DNA of 64,000 nt from Petrosia ficiformis (Eukaryota; Porifera; Demospongiae; Haplosclerida; Petrosiidae), in NCBI GenBank assembly GCA_947044365.1, contig OX345638.1, positions 1,598,201 to 1,662,200 on the forward strand. The letters run 5' to 3'. Under the pieces are notes generated by a model. That model had not been told where the DNA came from, made no database searches, and saw only the letters and a list, made by a program, of their open reading frames with translations. Below, piece by piece: positions 1-26,400 of this stretch; position 1 is the stretch's first letter, and each line of letters begins with the position of its first letter. A program made the position numbers and the translations under genes.

Positions 1-1863
1 GTCAGAGGCTCCAGAGCATCTATTTGATTTTGTATCACACAATATATTGTGAATATATTGTTCTCAAGGAGATTAAAAGAACCACGAGTGGAATCTAGTA
101 TAACTGGACCTAGTGTATACATGTAGAAAGTAGAGAAAAAAATTTAATTAAAGAGGACATATACTATTTTATACATTAGACAATGCTTTGAAAAATACTG
201 TAACTATAGTAACTTATTCTGCATAACCGAATTGGCCATTTTAGATGCACAATAAACATTAGCAATACATGTAATAAGAACAGGTATTGGTGTAACCATA
301 GTAACACTACCATTTTGGATATGCAACAAACTAATAGGACAAGGTTTGGCATAACCATAGTAACTCTATCATTAGCAATAATAGTACTTGGTATTGGCAT
401 ATGTAACTATAGTAACACTGCTATTTTAGATATCTATAAACATAAACAGGAATGTTGGAGTAACCATAGTAACACTGCTATTTTAGACATCTATAAACAT
501 AAACAAGAATATTGGAGTAACCATAGTAACACTATTATATTGGAGTAACCATAGTAACACTGCTATTTCAGAAGTGTAATAAACATTAGTACTACAATAG
601 CAAGTAGTACCAGACATTTGGTGCACTTTTACATCAGAACAATTATTTTTTGAATGTATACAGTTTGTCCATGCAGCACTCCTGTTTAAAATTAATTATG
701 TACCTGTAACAGTTAACATTGAACTGGTTGTTGCAATTTGATTAACAAAATCAGTAACTGTACATGTATACAATCCTTGAGCTTCATTTGATACATTTTT
801 CAGTGTAATAGTAGGTATATTCAATGCCACTAGACCACAGTCTGTACAGTTTAAATAGGGAATAGTCCATAAATAAGTGAGGCCAAATCCAACTGTGGCT
901 ATACAAGTGAAAGTTACATTTAGTCCTTGTGCGACTGTCTTATCTGGGATTGTTTGTAGTTCAGGTGGAGAAACTAAAGAAAGAAACATTTTGAAAAAGG
1001 AAGAAACTGGCAGAGGATGATAAAAACAAGTGAGGAATATAAAAGAAAGGATAAAGACATCAGCAAACAGACAAAAAATAGGTATGGCAGATACTCTGAC
1101 AAAATGACAGACAGGTAGATATAATCAAATAATGACAAACATATGCTTACCATACACATCAACCCTTATCATATCACTCATCTCTCCTCCCTCATTTTCT
1201 GCAGTACAAGTGTAGTCTCCGATATATTCCAGTGTTACTTGTTCAAGTGTTAGAGTACTGGTGTGAATATCATTATTACTAACAAGTGAAGTGGATGGAA
1301 GGGATACATCTGTGTTACTTTTCCAAGTAACATTAGGTGTGGTGAGGGATTGAACTTCACAAGTGAGACTCACTGTTGAGTTGTAAGAATCATTAACAGA
1401 TTGAGGAGAAATGGTTACCACTGGAAGAGGAACTAGAGAGAGAGACATAGGGACATAGACACAGAGAAAGAGAAAGAGACAAACAGACAAACAGACAGAT
1501 AGAAAGAAGAAAGGATTATGAATACATTTAACAGACAGATAGATACAAACATATGCTTACCATACACATCAACTCTTATCATATCACTCATCTCTCCTCC
1601 TTCATTTTCTGCAGTACAAGTATATTCTCCAATATATTCCAGTGTTACTTGTACCAGTGTTAAAACACTGGTATGAATATGATTATTCCTAACAACTGAA
1701 GTGGAAGGAAGTATCATATCTGTGTTACTTGTCCATGTAACATCAGGGGTGATGAAGGATTGGATATAACAAATGAGAGTAACTGTTGAACCAAATACAA
1801 CATTGTCAAGTTCAGAATGAATGATTACAAAAGGAGGAGGAACTGTGGAGAGAGAGTGAGAGT

Positions 1864-1943
<80 letters not shown>

Positions 1944-4900
1944 GAGAAAGAGAGAGAGAGAAAACAATAGACTGACAGAGTCAGACACTGCTACAACACC
2001 CCATAGACAGGAGAAACAAGGGAGAAAAAAATGTTTCCAAGGGGTTGCCTATGGCTTAGTCTGTGTCACTGAGCTGGTCCCAGTGACTTGGTTGATAGAG
2101 CAACAGATTAACGCAAAGATAGATGGATAGATACACATATTCTTACCATACACATCGACATATATCATATCACTCATCTCTCCTTCTTCATTTTCTGCAG
2201 TACAAGTATATTCTCCAATATATTCTAGTGTCACTTGCTCCAATGTTAGAATACTGGTATGAATATCATTATAACTAACAAGTGAAGTGGAAGGAAGTGT
2301 CACATCAGTATCACTCATCCAATTAACATTAGGTATGGTGAGGGATTGGACCTCACAAATGAGAGTAACTGTTGAGCTATAAAAAACATTAACAAATACA
2401 GGAGAAATGGTTACCGAGACTATAGAGGAAATGAGAGAGGAGGAAAGAGAGAGAGAATTATGTCCCCATAATATAAGAATTAATGTGCTAATACCAAGTT
2501 CTGACATGCATATCACAATCGTTAATATGGAAACTAGTATAATTATAAAAACATTTTATTAACAAAATGTTAGTCTCATCTCCAGTCTGCAAGGGAGGAG
2601 AAAGCAGAGGGAGCTCTAGCTGAGCTCCCCTCCACTTTAGTAGCTAAATAGTGTATATGCTACATAATAATATTATACATTACTGATTTTAGAGGTCTGC
2701 AATTGCACCAGAAGCAGTCTCAGAGAATCCTAATTTAACATTTTCCTGGGGGAAGCCTCCAGACCACTCTAAGAGCATAGAAGCATGCCTATACATCTTT
2801 GTATATTCAACAATCTTCAGTAATAAGTATTACTACAATACATTATTTCTACAAAACTGTTTACAGTTACAACTGCTCAAAAAAAACTAACACAATAACT
2901 TATACATACACAGATACATCTGTACTATAAACAAATCCTCATTATACTTATAGGTTTATGTTTACTTACACTAGCAAGATCAACTGACATCATATTATTG
3001 TACAGACTAAGTGATAAATGTATTATTATGATGTTTATGCAGGTGTGTGGAAACATTGAGCCAACTGCCAGACATTTTGTCCTATTTTCACCACTCTTGC
3101 TCCCATATACTGTGTATACACAGTTCATTTTCAGTTTACCTACATTTATCGGACAATGTCCTGCATGACTGGCTGTTTCCACACCACTGTGTTTATTATA
3201 CAGCTTCACAAACATCAGTTTAATCTTGCTCTCCTGGCTAGCGCTGAAGATCTCTTTACATTTACATACTGATAGTCCAGTGTGAGCTATATAGATCTAT
3301 ATCTTCTGACCACTATACTACAATGTCAACTTGTTTTCTAAGATGGTTGTCAATACATACATGTACATATATATGATAATTTATATTTTCATATTTTAAA
3401 ATGAATGAAAATGTTTTTTTTTTATTTTTGTGATTATAATGATACGCAACATTCACCTTTAACAAATGATATTGTCAAATTGATGTTATTATTTTTATAA
3501 TTCATACATACATACAATCATACATACATACTTACATATATACATACATACACACATGCATGCATGCATACATACATACATACATACATGCATATATACA
3601 TACATATGTAGGGTTGCAAATGTATAGAAAGTACAGATGTGCATTCTGAATCAAATAGTACTGCAATTATATGAAGAAATAAGGCATGCATGATGTGATA
3701 AATACTTTCATTTAATGTTTTAGTATTCTCTTTTAAAATCATTATTTATATTAAAATGACTTACATTTAGTCATTGTTAGCTTATAAATGACATTACTCC
3801 AGTGACTGTATGGCTCATTAAGACAAGCTATATCATTAACATCATTACTCCTTGATAAAGGATGATTTGCAAAGAACTCTTCACTAGCACTGAAACCTAC
3901 ACCAGCTCTATGGTTTGTCCAGTTCAGTGATCCACACATATATGTGAAGATAGCGTAGGACACAACATTACTTGAAGTCAAAACCAATTGAAAGGAATTA
4001 GACTGTGAAAGGATGTACGAAAAAAAAATTGATCATTAATTATTTCCTAGTTGCTAGCTTATGCGCACATTCTTTACATGTCATGTTCAGAAGTATATAG
4101 CAAATGGGAGAGTTAACTATGTACAATCATACAAAATAATTTTATATTAGCGACAGAGTTTTGGGCTGTCAATTTAGAATAATAATTATTTACTATACTT
4201 ACATAAGCACAGAATCGATTTCCAAATGGACATACATCCATCCATTTAATTACTACAACTGATTTGGCAGTGAAATGTATACTCTGATTTCTCATTAGGA
4301 ATGTTTGTACACGTTCTAACACATCACTATCATTCTCAGGAGTGAAAGAATTATAATACACTTGTCCTGATCCGCGTAGATCTATATCATCCCAGTACGG
4401 AGAAATGACCACCTGAGAAATAGGAAAGGCCACAGATGGGCAACATAAAGAATATCCATTTGAAAAACTGATCAATCCATTGCTGTCTATCTGTAATGTA
4501 AACTAATGAAGTTATTGTAATAAATAATCATAACTAACATACATATGCATCCTTGTAACTTTCATAGTTGAAATATATAGTAGAAGGAAGTGTAATATAT
4601 CGATACCCATCATCAACACCAGTAAACAAGAAGGGATAATCACCCAAATCAAGGAATGGTAGGGCATCTGTATAGGTAAATTCAGTAATAAAACAATGAT
4701 AGCGTGAAATGTATTTCAAGCAGTAAGTTCTTCAAATCCACTTCCTGGATGTTGAAACTAGCTAAATAAAGCAACTGCATAACAACAGACATATACATAT
4801 ACAAAAACATACACTAGCTCATACAGACTAAGATGCTTTCATTATATCATTTTGTTGATAGTTCAACATCAGCATTGTGTAATGCAGACGTCAACACTCC

Positions 4901-5426
4901 TGAATATCAACAATTGTTTTTCATTTCATCCAACGTATGCTCATTTCACTGTTATAAAGTAGGTGAGTCCATTCTGCTTCCAAAGATGTTTGTTTAATAG
5001 CAAACATGAAGGTACATGTATGCCATAATCACAATCACAAAATTATGTGGTTTGTAAAAATCAAATGCACATTTCTGGTTGTTTGCCACTCCATTTTGGG
5101 CTCCTACACCTGATGCAATATACACTATAGGTTTGAGCTGTATATGCTATGATGATTACAATTATGATAATTTTACAAAATAATATTATATAATTACAAC
5201 TTGTGTTGCATTATCACACTAAATTGTTACTATTATTGCAGTATCCACTTCTAAAGAAAGGAAAACAAAATATTGTACCAAAATAGTGATTATTATAAGA
5301 GAAAAGCCTGTTGGAATCCAAAAATAGAGTAATAAAATATTTCTCACCATTGTCAAAACCAGATTGTGATCTTGTAAATCCCAGTTGATGCAAGATTAGT
5401 AGAAACACACAGTGTGTTGTCCACAT
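1..5426 (-). CDS. NIDO/Ig-domain receptor, left copy (3' part outside window)
   Basis: Left member of a duplicated pair. Proposed exons, in transcript order: 5426-5348 (ATG, signal peptide rich in Leu/Phe ending near Ser-Gln), 4667-4543, 4490-4203 and 4002-3765 (together a NIDO domain, with PYWDDIDLRGSG and a later AGVGFS motif), then Ig exons 2419-2147, 1842-1561, 1432-1151, a divergent Ig exon 973-704, and 109-1, which continues out of the window. Phases join without a break. The Ig exons show the I-set pattern LTCEV...NVTW...YIGEYTC. Only one exon here corresponds to the 13-exon amplified block of the right copy. By analogy with that copy the missing part should hold more Ig domains, FN3 domains and a membrane anchor. 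Likely an extracellular adhesion or recognition protein; ligand unknown. Whether this copy is expressed cannot be seen. Confidence 0.75.
290..560. repeat. Intronic minisatellite with X-box-like motif GTAACCATAGTAAC
   Basis: Imperfect tandem repeat of about 57 bp in an intron of the left receptor gene. Most units carry GTAACCATAGTAAC or a one-base variant. This 14-mer fits the RFX X-box consensus GTNRCC-NN-RGYAAC. The match may be only sequence coincidence of a short palindrome. The same array is present in the right copy. Confidence 0.7.
1857..1965. repeat. (GA)n tract, (CT)n on the coding strand
   Basis: About 110 bp of nearly pure GA dinucleotide lying directly upstream, in transcript sense, of the acceptor CCACAG of the Ig exon 1842-1561. 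On the minus strand it forms one very long polypyrimidine tract. The right copy has the equivalent tract at 20955-21050. Confidence 0.9.
2046..2118. mobile_element. Remnant of tRNA-like SINE
   Basis: Contains the A-box part (ACTTGGTTGATAGAGCAA) of the tRNA-like element seen complete at 21120-21235, but the B-box half is missing. Both copies then rejoin at a shared GACGCAAAGATAGATGG-type sequence, so the left copy has lost, or the right copy has gained, roughly 150 bp. Confidence 0.55.
2590..2830. repeat. Dispersed repeat with TTTTCCTGGG / GATTCTCTGAGA core
   Basis: Shares the core CAGAAGCAGTCTCAGAGAAT with related sequences near 8640, 21960-22180, 27840-27950 and 40890-40950 (both orientations). 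No coding sequence is visible. It is part of a dispersed element family that I cannot name. Confidence 0.5.
3030..3240. repeat. Dispersed element with GTGTGGAAAC inverted ends
   Basis: Bounded by GTGTGTGGAAACA on one side and by GTTTCCACACCACTG on the other. The duplicated copy is at 22460-22640 and a diverged inverted copy at about 52700-52830. The open frame here is not kept in the other copies, so I read it as a non-coding MITE-like element in the intron between the NIDO and Ig exons. Confidence 0.5.
3505..3612. repeat. (CATA)n microsatellite
   Basis: Tetranucleotide tract in the intron between the NIDO and Ig exons of the left copy. The matching tract of the right copy is at about 22940-23035. 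Confidence 0.85.
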
Positions 5427-5793
5427 AGTTAACTAATATAATTCCTAATGTTGCAACTATTAAAGTACACCGGCACCGGTGTCGCAATGGGTGTGGCTCG
5501 TTAGCTTCTCTCGCTCTCTGTAATTATTACAAAAAAAATGATCATAATTTTAGTACCACTACTTTCAGTTATAGTTATTGTATATTGATCAGGTTTGTTG
5601 ATTTCTATTATCCTGTTTAGCCAGTCCTATCTTGTCTACCAACTCTAATAGTTTCATAAACTTTGTTCACAAGTTTACAAGTCTTGAATCAGCTGTGTAT
5701 TACTGGAATTTAACAAAATTTAATTTTAGTTAATAATTATTGTGATGCATCTAGACAGTTTTAACAGTTAATAGTGTTAATTTTTATTATTAA

Positions 5794-5990
5794 GGGAGCA
5801 TCTTAACGTCACAGTGACGCTATTGCAAGACCCACCACCTCCCTCCTCTTAACGTCATGAATGAAGACTCCAGTGTATCATATTAACTTGTGCTTCCAAT
5901 GTTTAGCGTCACGTGCACATTCCCCCACCCCCTTAGCGTCATTCGTCATTATGACATTAAGCGTACAAATTTCAGTTTGGAGATGCCCTC
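5794..5990. mobile_element. MITE (left copy), eroded 5' terminal repeat
   Basis: Left-copy version of the element at 25478-25687. The right end (TTCAGTTTGGAGATGCCCTC) is intact; the left terminal repeat has lost its inner part. It lies upstream of the receptor start codon, in the same place as in the right copy, so the insertion is older than the segmental duplication. Confidence 0.65.
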
Positions 5991-6685
5991 TAACAAATAC
6001 CCCTTAGCTACTAATAATGAAACTACTCCGTACAAAATGGCTGTAGTTATTGTTAACAATTACAGTACTAATTTGTAGGATCTCTATCGATACTGTATTA
6101 TATACAGAGAACCTACCAATACACTATTTTATAGTACAGAGATCCTACCAATTATAGTACAGAGACCCTGTCATCAATACAGTATTATGTATATACTATA
6201 GCTACGTAGCTACAGTATCACTAGATTATTATCCATATAGGTTTTAGTCTTCAGACCCCCTGTTGTAGTGTTCTCCCCTGGATTTCCTAATAGAGGGTGC
6301 AATAACAACCACACCCATCTAGTAGTATAAGTAACTATGCACATGTCAAAATGCTTTGCTCAAATTACTATATGTCCGCAAGAATTGCAAAAGAGAAATA
6401 ACTTTCAGTTTAAATTGTTTCCAATATACTTTTAAACTCAGAAGTTACATCATAATGAGTACAGTTGGTAAAACGTTTTTAGCATGAACATCATTATGTG
6501 TGCTACCCTATACTATTTTAAATGTGTGTGCTATTTTTAGATAAACGGTTAATGGTTAACAAACAATATATATACATGAACTCTATATACTAATCATTAA
6601 TTATAATAGTCACAGAGAAAGAGTTTTGTATTTACAACAATGTTAACATCTTTTGTTAAAGTTTAAATCATTTAACAAAAATTTA

Positions 6686-6950
6686 TTATTTCAGATACAT
6701 TTCTTCAATTTTCTCAGCAACTGCTCCTTCCTTTACATCATCACTGCGTAAAACTTTAACCAGTATACTCCATGTGGCATTACCAGAGGAAATCCAAGAC
6801 ATCAACATTTCTTGTCGACAGCGTCTGAGATCTCTAGAGTAATTACTTCAATTGTTTTAAGGTCTTTGTAGGCAACTTTCAGATATATTCCAAGTGTAAA
6901 CCAGTCTAACACTTCACTTGTAGCTGATATTACATCTGGGAGAACATCTC
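6686..6950 (-). pseudogene. Broken death-domain exon (left copy)
   Basis: Counterpart of the second exon of the tandem death-domain gene at 26401-26666. It keeps the acceptor, the stop codon and most codons, but is 265 bp long against 266 bp. The alignment places a 1-bp deletion near 6847, within the run that reads ESNNSKD in the intact copy, so the downstream frame is lost. The first exon (28476-28173) has no left copy because it lies beyond the end of the duplicated segment. This fragment therefore has no visible start and is frameshifted: a duplication-born pseudogene. Confidence 0.8.
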
Positions 6951-7499
6951 CTGGATATAGCACAAAAGACTGTTACATAGATGTACATGCAGTATATATA
7001 CAACTTGTAGATTTATGGATGTTAATAAAACATGCATACGCTGTTGCAGCCACTCAATTTACTTAAGCCATTGAATAACATCCTAACAAACAAGAGCTAA
7101 GAATACAAACCAGCTTACACTCTTGAAATCAACGATTAGTGGTGTGAATGCTATACTATATGCATAATATTATTACATATTGAAATGCAATTGAGGTATA
7201 TCATATATCTCTGTAAATACAGGTAGATTAGTTCTTTCACCTATTTACTTGGTGAATTACATGTTACATCATATTTCCTAAATGCTGATGTGAAATGTTT
7301 CAGTAAAGGTTTGTGAATGCATGTTATCAGTTCATTTACATAAATTGATAGTGGGACATATAAACTGTGATTACAGTTGAATCCTGATTTTCAAACCAAC
7401 TGATTGGTAGAAATAATCAAACTGATTTTTAAGGGTATGTATATATTGAGAAATAGATTGAAGATTGTCAGATTTCTCAAAAATGGAAATCCTGGAAAA

Positions 7500-8486
7500 A
7501 ATGCTAGAAAGGTAAATTTTATGGTTTCAGTGAAAAGCTACAGAATTCAGCTTTCTTCAGCCTCTTGTAACTTTAAAAGTAAAATGAATTTGCAGAAAAC
7601 GGCTTCGTAACTTTTCTGAAAATACATTGTACTTGGTGCACGCCATGTATGGTGGGCGTGGCTTTTGTGGTTTTGTACTTATGTTAATTGGAAAAATGGC
7701 AATTTTAACAATATTTCTTCAATTACAGGACAATATAAAGCTGATCGGAAGATTTGAAGGTTGCTATTACACCAGGTTAGAGTCATATTATATAATATTC
7801 TATTTTGAAACTGATTGGAGTCGCATCCGCCCACTCCCTAGTACCACCTTAATACTTTATAAGTAGACTCTGGCTAAGGGATGTCCTTATACTTTAAATT
7901 AAATTTCTGATGGTCAAGTATTATGCTGTCACCCCTCCTCTTTTCTGCTGAGATTCTGTTTCCCAAGAATAAAATAATGTGTATAATTATATCAGAGGAA
8001 AAATGAAAGTACTTTTCCCGTTTTGAAGGTTTGTTAAGGTGGTACTAGGGAGTGGGCGGATGCGACTCCAATCAGTTTCAAAATAGAATATTATATAATA
8101 TGACTCTAACCTGGTGTAATAGCAACCTTCATATTTTCTGATCAGCTTTATATTGTCCTGTAATTGAAGAAATATGGTTAATATCAGTGAAAAGCTGAAT
8201 TCTGTAGCTTTTCACTGAAACCATAAAATTTACCTTTCTAGACACTATCAAACTCCGATCTTTCTCAGAGAGCAACTACAGTTACCCCACCATCGTAACT
8301 GGGCCGTGTTTAGCTTTGTTTCTGAAAATCAGTGAAAAGATTTAGGCCCAATAATTATACCCCTGCGTGGGTGTGGCTTCCAAAAGATACAGAATTGAAC
8401 CAGATTGTATGCAGCAAGAAGCTGGCAAGACTAGAAACTGATTGGAGTAGCATGCGCCCACGGAAAAGACTACAACCTTAATAAGG
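7500..8486. mobile_element. Two inverted elements with TTAA ends (piggyBac-type MITEs)
   Basis: A stretch at about 7500-7855 reappears inverted at 8035-8250, around a 180-bp spacer that matches 27505-27685 of the right copy. The right-hand element (8035-8486) begins TTAAGGTGGTACTAGGGAG and ends in an inverted, diverged version near GTAGCATGCGCCCACGG...CCTTAA. The right copy has a single uninterrupted TTAA at the equivalent site (about 27685), that is, an empty site. TTAA target duplication is typical of piggyBac-class transposons. No transposase is encoded, so these are non-autonomous. Confidence 0.6.
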
Positions 8487-8687
8487 GTAGTTTAGTAAAT
8501 ACAGGGGAGGAGACAGCTAAGTGAAAATGGGGGGAGGGTGCTGAAGACTGTTAGGCTACATGCAAGGATGCACGAGTATTGTTCCATGCCCTGTTCCCTG
8601 TTAGTGGGCATGCAGTCCCAGGAAAATGTTTAATTTAGATTCTCTGAGATTGCTTCTGGTATTTTTTAGCTACTAATTAAAGTTAAC

Positions 8688-10285
8688 GTTGTAAACACAA
8701 AAGTCTTTCTCCTATGATTATTATAATTAATGATTAGTATAATCATAGAGTCCATTAACTGTTTATCTTAAAATTAGCAACATTGTATTTAGAAATATTA
8801 CGTCCAGACCACGTACCCTGGCCCACAGTCCAACTGTTACAGCTGCATGGTGGACTTACGTAGTTAATACACAAAGTTCCAGTTGTTATGTATTAGAAAG
8901 ACATTGTTTCCTACTGGCCCAACCGATACAGCTTCCAGAAGGTCAAAGGTCATCATAACTTTGAGGAAATGTGTTCTGTATCATACCAATCATACCAGTA
9001 GTTGAACACCAGCAGCTGGTTTGCATGTCTTGTAAATATTTCGATAGCTTTCATGTGCTGCTGGTAAATACATCTTCATATTGTGTATTAGCATGGCCAA
9101 TGGGCTCCCTCTTCACCATATTGTGGGATCATCATTGTATCCTAAAGCAATATAATTAGTGCTGGGTGCAGTTTTATATTTATCAAAATTAACAAATGCG
9201 CATTTCTGTTTATAAATTAATTACATGAAGAGACTGCCTAAAGGGAAATATAAAATTATGCACATGGAAGTTCAACTTAACTCGACTGCTTTAAAGTCAA
9301 ATGCAGTTGTTAATCACTAGCCATTAATTGGCTCCCTTTTGCCTTAGTATAAATTTTGATTGAGGAAAAAAAGGTTTTAAATTGTGTTGTGACATATACA
9401 TTATACATACATAGTTACATACAGGAACAAAGTTTGTTGAGAAATTAATGAATGCAGTAGTAAATGGTTACATAAAAAAACTGCCTAAAATGGAAATATA
9501 ATGTGAGGAACAAATAAGTTCATGGCTGTTTTAAAGTCAATGGGTTGTGACATTTAAATACACACAGGTATATACTTTATTGTCTAGTCAGACAATTTCA
9601 TATATAACAGTTTCATATTGTCCATCTTGTTGTGGTTGTGGAGACGCATTTACATGTGCATATGCCTGACACTCTTTCATTTCAATATCCTTCCTATAAT
9701 TAATGTATACATATGTTAGTTATTATGCTGGTAGATTCAAGTTTGTCTTTAATAACATGATAATGATAAACAGAACGTTTCAACTCGTAGATCTTCAACT
9801 GAAGAAGACCTACGAGTTGAAACTATTGTTATTTTGGTTAACTATAACTATAACTAAACCCCTTTTTAGTAAACTTAAGCCCTTTTGACTTAGTTAACTA
9901 AACTATAACTAAATTGCAAGTCTATTGCTAACTGAAACAAAAAATGGTCAATAATGGTGACTTTTATCTAGTTAACTAAAACTATAACCCTTTTAGCAAG
10001 CCTAATATTATTTTAATTAATTAATTACAGCTATAAACTATAACTATAACTAAAAGTGGTCATTATTGTCATACTAAAACAACACTAGTTGAAACGTTCC
10101 ATTTATCAGAATTATAATTATGTCAATTAAAGAAACTTTAGTGTGTACATGTCTTACAAGAATTATTGATTTATTTAATTTTAGTCACTAACTTAGGTAG
10201 ATCTTTATTTTCATACAGAGCATTTTTAGAAGGTTTATGTGTGGATCTAAAAACAGAAAATGATATAATTATAATGTTTTGTAAA
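8688..10285. other. Spacer between the duplicated segments, no gene seen
   Basis: Homology to the right copy stops at 8687 (matching 27953). The spacer is AT-rich, with two imperfect direct copies of an ACTGCCTAAA...GGAAATATAA sequence (about 9230-9300 and 9475-9545), a hairpin at 9778-9822 and TTTAGTTAACTA-type repeats at 9830-10090. Several AATAAA-like signals on the minus strand near 10170-10210 could serve the receptor gene that ends at 10286. Confidence 0.6.
9778..9822. repeat. Perfect-arm hairpin
   Basis: GTTTCAACTCGTAG is followed by its reverse complement CTACGAGTTGAAAC after about 17 bases that themselves pair (TCTTC/GAAGA). Function unknown; it may be the end of a small inverted-repeat element, since AGTTGAAACGTTCC recurs near 10085. 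Confidence 0.75.
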
Positions 10286-25118
<14,833 letters not shown>

Positions 25119-25477
25119 AGTTAACTAATATATTTCCTAATTGTTGAACTATATATTAAAGTACACCGGCCCGCGCCCCGGTGTTGCAATGGGTGTGGCT
25201 CGTTAGCGTCTCTCCCTCTCGTAATACATGTAATAATTATTTTAATAACAAAAAAAAATGATCATAATTTTAGTACCACTACTTTCACTTATAGTTACTG
25301 TATATTGATCATGTTTGTTGATTTCTATTATCCTGTTTAGCCAGTCCTATCTTGTCTAATAGTTTCATTAACTTTGTTCACAAGTTTACAAGTCTTGAAT
25401 CAGCTGCGTGTTACTTTTAGTCATAATAATTATTGTGATGCATATAAATAGTTAACAGTGTTAATTTTTATTGTTAA

Positions 25478-25687
25478 GGGGGCATCTCGAAACTGAAGCT
25501 TATATGCTTAACGCTACGTGACGCTACTGCAAGACCCCCCACCCCCCTTCTCTTAACGTCATGAATGAAGACTCCAGTGTATCATACTAACTTGTGCTTC
25601 CAATGTTTAGCGTCATGCACACAACACCCCACCCCCCTAACGTCACTATGACATTAAGCATACAAATTTCAGTTTGGAGATGCCCCC
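25478..25687. mobile_element. MITE with about 36-bp TIRs, TAA flanks
   Basis: Left end GGGGGCATCTCGAAACTGAA and the reverse complement of the right end, GGGGGCATCTCCAAACTGAA, agree over about 36 bp. TAA stands directly outside both ends. Three-base TWA target duplication is typical of PIF/Harbinger elements. The internal sequence has several TTAACGTCA/TGACGTTAA-like motifs. No coding capacity. Confidence 0.75.
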
Positions 25688-26400
25688 TAACAAATACCCC
25701 TTAGCTACTAATAATGAGACACTCCCTTCAAAAATGGCTGTAGTTATTGTTAACAATTACAGTACTAATTTGTAGGATCTCTATCAATACTGTATTATAT
25801 ACAGAGAACCTACCAATACACATTTTATAGTACAGAGATCCTACCAATTATAGTATAGAGACCCTATCATCAATACAGTGCTATGTATATACGGAAATCC
25901 ACTTTAGTATAGCTACGTAGCTACAGTATCACTAGATTATTATCCATATAGGTTTTAGTCTTCAGACCCCTGTTGCAATGTTCTCCCCTGGATTTCCTAA
26001 TAGAGGGTGCAATAACTAATTACCACAACTAAACCCATCTAGTAGTATAAATAACTACGCACATGTCAAAATGCTTTGCTCAAATTACTATGTCTGCAAG
26101 GATTGCAAAAGAGAAATGATGCAAAAATAATTTTCAGTTTAAATTGTTTCCTACTTTTGAACTCAGAAGTTACATCATAATGACTAAAACGTTTTTAGCA
26201 TGAACATCATTATGTGTGTTACCCTATACTATTTTAAATGTGTGTGCTATTTTTTGATAAACGGTTAATGGTTAACAAACAATATAATTGTATACATGGA
26301 CTCTATATACTAATCATTAATTATAATAGTCATAGGAGAAAGAGTTTTGTATTTACAACAATGTTAACATCTTTGTTAAATCATTTAACAAAAAAAATTA

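Noticed and set aside
2925..3215. Extra coding exon with a GTAAGT donor between NIDO and Ig exons
   Set aside because: The frame is not kept in the duplicated copy and the sequence belongs to a dispersed element also found at 52700-52830.
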